Assembly: GCA_910588435.1 (NCBI GenBank)
Contig: CAJUPL010000052.1
Span: 1 to 9,129 of the forward strand
Reading direction: 5' to 3'
Origin: an uncultured Eggerthellaceae bacterium
Lineage (GTDB): Bacteria; Actinomycetota; Coriobacteriia; Coriobacteriales; Eggerthellaceae
DNA length: 9,129 nucleotides
In this document: positions 6,751 to 9,129 of the stretch, piece by piece
Numbering within the stretch: position 1 is the first letter of the stretch
Layout of the letters: each line of letters begins with the position of its first letter
Made by a program: the position numbers and the translations under genes
The notes under the pieces: model-generated
What the model was told of the DNA's origin: nothing
The model's database searches: none
Seen by the model: the letters and a program-made list of their open reading frames with translations, nothing else

Positions 6751-8382
6751 ATGGACGAGCTTCTAGCACAATGCAACCTGATATTCGATCGATGCACGCA
6801 ACCATTCTGCGTGGTCTCAGTTGCTGAGGACGCGGAGACAGGCTCCTTGCGGTATCTCTATGAGTATCTGAATCCCGCCATGGCATCCCTCACGCATCAG
6901 ACGCCATCTGAGCTAGAAGGCAAAGACATGCGGGATCTCTGGGCGGACGCTGAGGGTCTATGGTTCCCCCACTTCCAAGAAGCGGCGCTCTTTGGCAAGT
7001 CGTCTGAGTTCGAAGCCTCCTCATCTGTGCTCAAGGAATATGTGCGAGTATCCGTCTTCCCCATCCTGGAGGGGCATTGCGGCTTCTTCTTGCAGCTGGT
7101 CACTCAATGGGCAACGAAGCTGCGCAACTTGGAAGAGCGGAACTCCAGCCGAATGAATCTGCTGAAGCAGCAAAAGCAAGCGCTCCAAACGGCGCTTGAC
7201 ATGGCTGAGCAGGGAAGCAATGCGAAGACCACCTTCCTCACGAACATCTCTCATGATTTCCGCACTCCCATGAACGCCATCACCGGATTCGCCCGCATAG
7301 CGCTTGAGCAGGCTGATGACCAAGAATGCGTCAAGGATTGCCTTAACAAGATCTTGGTGTCATCAGACCATCTGCTGGATCTTGTGAACGAGATACTGGA
7401 CCTGTCCCATATCGAAAGCGGGAAGCTGGTCATAAACGCTGAGTCCATGGGGCTATCCGGCCTCCTTGGCACCATCGCGTCGTTGTTCTCCGAAGAGGCG
7501 GCGAAGCGCGGGATGGTGTATTCGGTTGACACATCGAAGATCCGTCACAATGACGTCATGGCGGATAGCACGCGCTTGTCACAGATCCTCGTGAACATCA
7601 TCGGCAATGCCTTCAAGTTCACGCCTGATGGCGGGAAGATCACAGTGACCGCCACTGAAGAGACCGCCCCTGAAGGGTATGGCTACTTCACATTCACGGT
7701 GGAGGATACCGGATGCGGCATATCGCCCGAGATGCTTGATAGGCTGTTCGAGCCATTCGCGCGCTCCAAGAATGCGGTCATCGCCAACACTGAGGGCACC
7801 GGCTTTGGCATGGCCATCACCAAGAGCCTCGTGGATCTCATGGACGGCACGCTTGAGGTAGAGAGCTGCGAAGGCAAGGGCAGCACCTTCCGCGTGACGC
7901 TGCCGCTTGAGCTGGACGGCAACGAAGAGAAGGGGCCGCAGCTCCTGTCTACCCCCGTTTCCAGCCGCGCGTTCGCTGACATGCCTGAGATGTATGACTT
8001 CAGCGGACGGCGCGCTCTGATCGCCGATGACGATGACCTGTCGCGTGAGGTGCTGAAGCGCACGCTCGAGCGCTACGGGTTCTCCGTTGAAGACGTTGCA
8101 GATGGCGAAGATGCCGTGCAAGACATCATGGCGAAGGATGCGGGCTACTACGATGTGGTCATGCTGGATATGAGGATGCCGCGCATGAATGGGGATGACG
8201 CTGCGAAGCGCATCCGTTCCCTTGACCGGAAAGATGTCCGTGACCTGCCCATATTGGCCGTCACTGCTGATGCGTTCGAAGATGCGCGCATCACCGCTGA
8301 GAGGGCCGGGATGTCAGGTCGCATCACCAAGCCGCTTGAGATCAACACCCTCATGCAGACCTTGAGCCAGTTCCTGTCTTAA
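6751..8382 (+). CDS. Cytoplasmic PAS hybrid sensor histidine kinase
   Basis: Soluble two-component hybrid kinase, 543 residues, with no membrane segment or signal peptide. An N-terminal PAS-like sensor (about 5-120) is followed by a short coiled linker. HisKA: SHDFRTPMNAI with the phosphoacceptor His at 168. HATPase_c: N-box NIIGNAFKF (Asn 286), G1 EDTGCGISPE, F-box LFEPF, G2 EGTGFGMAI, so ATP binding looks intact. A receiver domain (about 420-543) has the acidic pocket ADDDD (425-429), phospho-Asp 473 in VVMLDMRMP, Thr 505 and Lys 527 in ITKPLE. The phosphate probably moves from His 168 to Asp 473 and then to a separate HPt protein; no HPt or output regulator is in the window. The ligand is unknown. 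An in-frame TTG at 6739 would add four residues. Confidence 0.92.
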   Translation: MDELLAQCNLIFDRCTQPFCVVSVAEDAETGSLRYLYEYLNPAMASLTHQTPSELEGKDMRDLWADAEGLWFPHFQEAALFGKSSEFEASSSVLKEYVRVSVFPILEGHCGFFLQLVTQWATKLRNLEERNSSRMNLLKQQKQALQTALDMAEQGSNAKTTFLTNISHDFRTPMNAITGFARIALEQADDQECVKDCLNKILVSSDHLLDLVNEILDLSHIESGKLVINAESMGLSGLLGTIASLFSEEAAKRGMVYSVDTSKIRHNDVMADSTRLSQILVNIIGNAFKFTPDGGKITVTATEETAPEGYGYFTFTVEDTGCGISPEMLDRLFEPFARSKNAVIANTEGTGFGMAITKSLVDLMDGTLEVESCEGKGSTFRVTLPLELDGNEEKGPQLLSTPVSSRAFADMPEMYDFSGRRALIADDDDLSREVLKRTLERYGFSVEDVADGEDAVQDIMAKDAGYYDVVMLDMRMPRMNGDDAAKRIRSLDRKDVRDLPILAVTADAFEDARITAERAGMSGRITKPLEINTLMQTLSQFLS

Positions 8383-8410
8383 GGGGCACAGGAGCTAGCT
8401 GCCCTTTCTT
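8381..8410 (+). terminator. Terminator-like hairpin overlapping the kinase stop codon
   Basis: AAGGGGCA (8381-8388) pairs with TGCCCTTT (8400-8407), including one G-T pair, around an 11-base loop, and the 3' arm runs into TTTCTT. The stem begins within the TAA stop codon (8380-8382). It has the layout of an intrinsic terminator for the kinase gene, with an interrupted T tract. Confidence 0.5.
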
Positions 8411-8420
8411 GCCTTTACCT

Positions 8421-8450
8421 GTGGGTGGCTGCATCGCAGCTGCAGTTGCA
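8421..8450 (-). repeat. Truncated multi-hairpin repeat fragment (-)
   Basis: This degenerate 3' end of the element is in minus orientation. It has the inverted CCAC (GTGG at 8421-8424) and a hairpin-3 remnant, GCTGC (8428-8432) / GCAGC (8436-8440), with loop ATC. It lies directly beyond copy C, in the same position relative to it as the fragment at 210-240 has to copy A. Both full copies are thus followed by an extra hairpin 3. Confidence 0.6.
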
Positions 8451-8464
8451 TGGCTCCCCTACCT

Positions 8465-8574
8465 GTGGGCGCTTGCATTGCAAGCGCAGCATTGCGACGA
8501 GCAATGCGTAACGCAGACGACAGTCTGCGAACACCCGGATGCCAGCATCCGGCCACGCAACCTGGCCTGGCGCA
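8465..8574 (-). repeat. Multi-hairpin repeat, copy C (-)
   Basis: Full copy in minus orientation. On the minus strand it starts TGCGCCAGGCCAGGT and includes an extra perfect 7-bp hairpin, CCGGATG/CATCCGG with loop CTGG. Hairpin 1 is CGCAGAC/GTCTGCG, loop TGTC (8512-8529). Hairpin 2 is GCATTGC/GCAATGC, loop TCGTC (8489-8507). Hairpin 3 is GCGCTTGC/GCAAGCGC, loop AAT (8469-8487). It ends in CCAC. Its hairpin-2 arms equal copy A's and its hairpin-3 arms equal copy F's, while its hairpin-1 arms are its own. Confidence 0.85.
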
Positions 8575-8647
8575 GACCAACTCCAAGCTAGAGACCTCAT
8601 GATCCACCCCTCAAGGGTCACTGCCTCACCTTCCCAGATAGGACATC
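8575..8647. other. Spacer between repeat copies C and D
   Basis: No gene or strong structure is seen. A weak ACCC/GGGT pair around 8606-8618 is the only symmetry noticed. Confidence 0.35.
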
Positions 8648-8764
8648 TGCGTGAGGCCGCCCTTCCTCACCTGCATCACCTATCCAGCTGCTCTTGCCCT
8701 ATCGGGCAAGTTACGCTGTGCTAACGCACAGCTGCGGCTGCAGTGCAGCCGCCCACAGGATAGG
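8648..8764 (+). repeat. Multi-hairpin repeat, copy D (+), with closing stem
   Basis: Starts with TGCG and a GTGAGG (8651-8656) / CCTCAC (8665-8670) hairpin. CCTATCC (8679-8685) pairs perfectly with GGATAGG (8758-8764), enclosing the whole core. Hairpin 1 is CTTGCCC/GGGCAAG, loop TATC (8693-8710). Hairpin 2 is GCTGTGC/GCACAGC, loop TAAC (8715-8732). Hairpin 3 is GCGGCTGC/GCAGCCGC, loop AGT (8734-8752). The result is a three-hairpin, closed multibranch fold. The 5' portion differs from copies A, C and E. Confidence 0.8.
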
Positions 8765-8836
8765 AGTTGCTACAGGTATGCGTACGCCAGCAGTCTGTGT
8801 TGCAACCTTGCGTGTGAATGGACCTGCAACCCTATA

Positions 8837-8897
8837 TATGACCAAAAAGGTCAATGACATTGCGCACGGGGCAGTGTCATTGACCTGAGAGGTCATA
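8837..8897. repeat. 61-base nested palindrome built on GGTCA/TGACC
   Basis: Outer arms TATGACC (8837-8843) and GGTCATA (8891-8897) are perfect. After a four-base bulge on each side (AAAA and GAGA), inner arms AGGTCAATGACA (8848-8859) and TGTCATTGACCT (8875-8886) pair perfectly for 12 bp, extended by TGC/GCA across a G-T pair to a 7-base loop. The core GGTCA or TGACC occurs four times. It shares no sequence with the multi-hairpin element and has no T run, so it is not a typical terminator. It could be a cruciform, a paired binding site, or a short non-autonomous element with inverted ends. Confidence 0.8.
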
Positions 8898-8910
8898 ATT
8901 AGCTTAGAAT
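8880..8910 (+). promoter_or_regulatory. Weak promoter-like sequence at palindrome edge
   Basis: TTGACC (8880-8885) and TAGAAT (8905-8910) resemble -35 and -10 boxes, but the 19-base spacing is long. No + strand gene follows in the window, only repeat copies F and E. If active it would transcribe those repeats. Confidence 0.2.
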
Positions 8911-8923
8911 CACTTCTCTTCCT

Positions 8924-9010
8924 GTGGGCGCTTGCATTGCAAGCGCAGCTACCTGAAAGCCCGAAGGGCGAGAAGGTAGCGTAATGAGGGCGACAGCCCG
9001 AAATGCCCGG
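8924..9010 (-). repeat. Multi-hairpin repeat, copy F (-), enlarged hairpin 2
   Basis: Minus-orientation copy lacking the TGCGCCAGG start. Hairpin 1 is reduced to GGGC/GCCC but keeps loop TGTC (8988-8999). Hairpin 2 keeps 7-bp arms, GCTACCT (8948-8954) and AGGTAGC (8974-8980), but its loop is 19 bases and contains another hairpin, GCCC/GGGC around GAA. Hairpin 3 is GCGCTTGC/GCAAGCGC with loop AAT (8928-8946). The conserved TTAC between hairpins 1 and 2 and the terminal CCAC are present. It is divergent from copy E, with ten bases between them. Confidence 0.75.
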
Positions 9011-9020
9011 ATAGATATCT

Positions 9021-9129
9021 TGCGCCAGGCTAGGTTGTCTGACCAGTTGCTGAGTGCCGGGTGTTCGCAGGCTATCGCCTGCGTTACGTTGCACTAGCGT
9101 GCAACTGCGGCTGCAGTGCAGCCGCCCAC
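9021..9129 (+). repeat. Multi-hairpin repeat, copy E (+)
   Basis: Starts with the same TGCGCCAGGCTAGGT as copy A and is closely similar to it up to hairpin 1. Hairpin 1 is CGCAGGC/GCCTGCG, loop TATC (9066-9083). Hairpin 2 is GTTGCAC/GTGCAAC, loop TAGC (9088-9105). Hairpin 3 is GCGGCTGC/GCAGCCGC, loop AGT (9107-9125), then CCAC at the last base of the window. Relative to copy A every arm change in hairpins 1 and 2 is matched on the opposite arm. Confidence 0.85.

Noticed and set aside
8679..8764. tRNA-like cloverleaf in copy D
   Set aside because: Arm lengths are wrong, the TRTC and ART loops do not match anticodon or T loops, and no CCA-end acceptor geometry exists.
8395..9094. Open frames in the right repeat region, on both strands
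   Set aside because: Their sequence is the translated repeat (for example the LRLQCKRP and GGCIAA types), and none shows a domain or start signal.
90..9129. Integron attC sites as an explanation for the hairpin repeats
   Set aside because: The GTTRRRY/RYYYAAC core pair is absent (GTTACGC does not fit), no integrase is seen and the copies do not flank single-gene cassettes.
8465..9129. CRISPR array
   Set aside because: Copies are in both orientations, spacing is irregular and there are no constant short direct repeats with unique spacers or cas genes.

Overview
The window reads as a bacterial chromosome segment, GC-rich by eye apart from a short AT-rich island near 6660-6725. Long alanine-rich YhgE/Pip proteins, a soluble PAS hybrid histidine kinase and GC-leaning codon use suggest an anaerobic gut-type actinobacterium, possibly Coriobacteriia. 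That placement is an inference from protein style only and is not secure.

Layout: (1) 1-637 has no gene and holds a dense series of perfect hairpins joined by recurring linkers. (2) 638-5453, minus strand, is a two-gene operon of unequal YhgE/Pip-type membrane proteins. The upstream gene has an extra C-terminal membrane module and ends in a dispersed-repeat-derived tail; the two genes overlap by 8 bases. (3) 5454-5619 is a divergent promoter region with two GTTGNCAAC palindromes. (4) 5620-6582, plus strand, is a CorA-family divalent-cation transporter. (5) 6583-6750 carries an AT-rich promoter. (6) 6751-8382, plus strand, is a cytoplasmic PAS-HisKA-HATPase-REC hybrid kinase followed directly by a terminator-like hairpin. 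(7) 8411-9129 has no gene and is filled with repeats: four copies of a ~110-base multi-hairpin element in both orientations, plus a separate 61-base nested palindrome.

The genes are individually ordinary: two envelope proteins that probably act together, an ion transporter, and a signalling kinase without a partner in view. No shared pathway is evident. The unusual material is non-coding. A multi-hairpin repeat occurs as five recognisable copies (90-198, 8465-8574, 8648-8764, 8924-9010, 9021-9129) and two fragments, on both sides of the gene block. Stem sequences differ between copies but stay complementary, while loop bases (TRTC in hairpin 1, T...C in hairpin 2, ART in hairpin 3) and linkers are conserved. 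This pattern indicates selection or copying that preserves structure. A second family of hairpin modules at 284-617 behaves the same way. Whether these are mobile REP/BIME-like elements, structured RNAs or protein-binding sites cannot be decided from the sequence.
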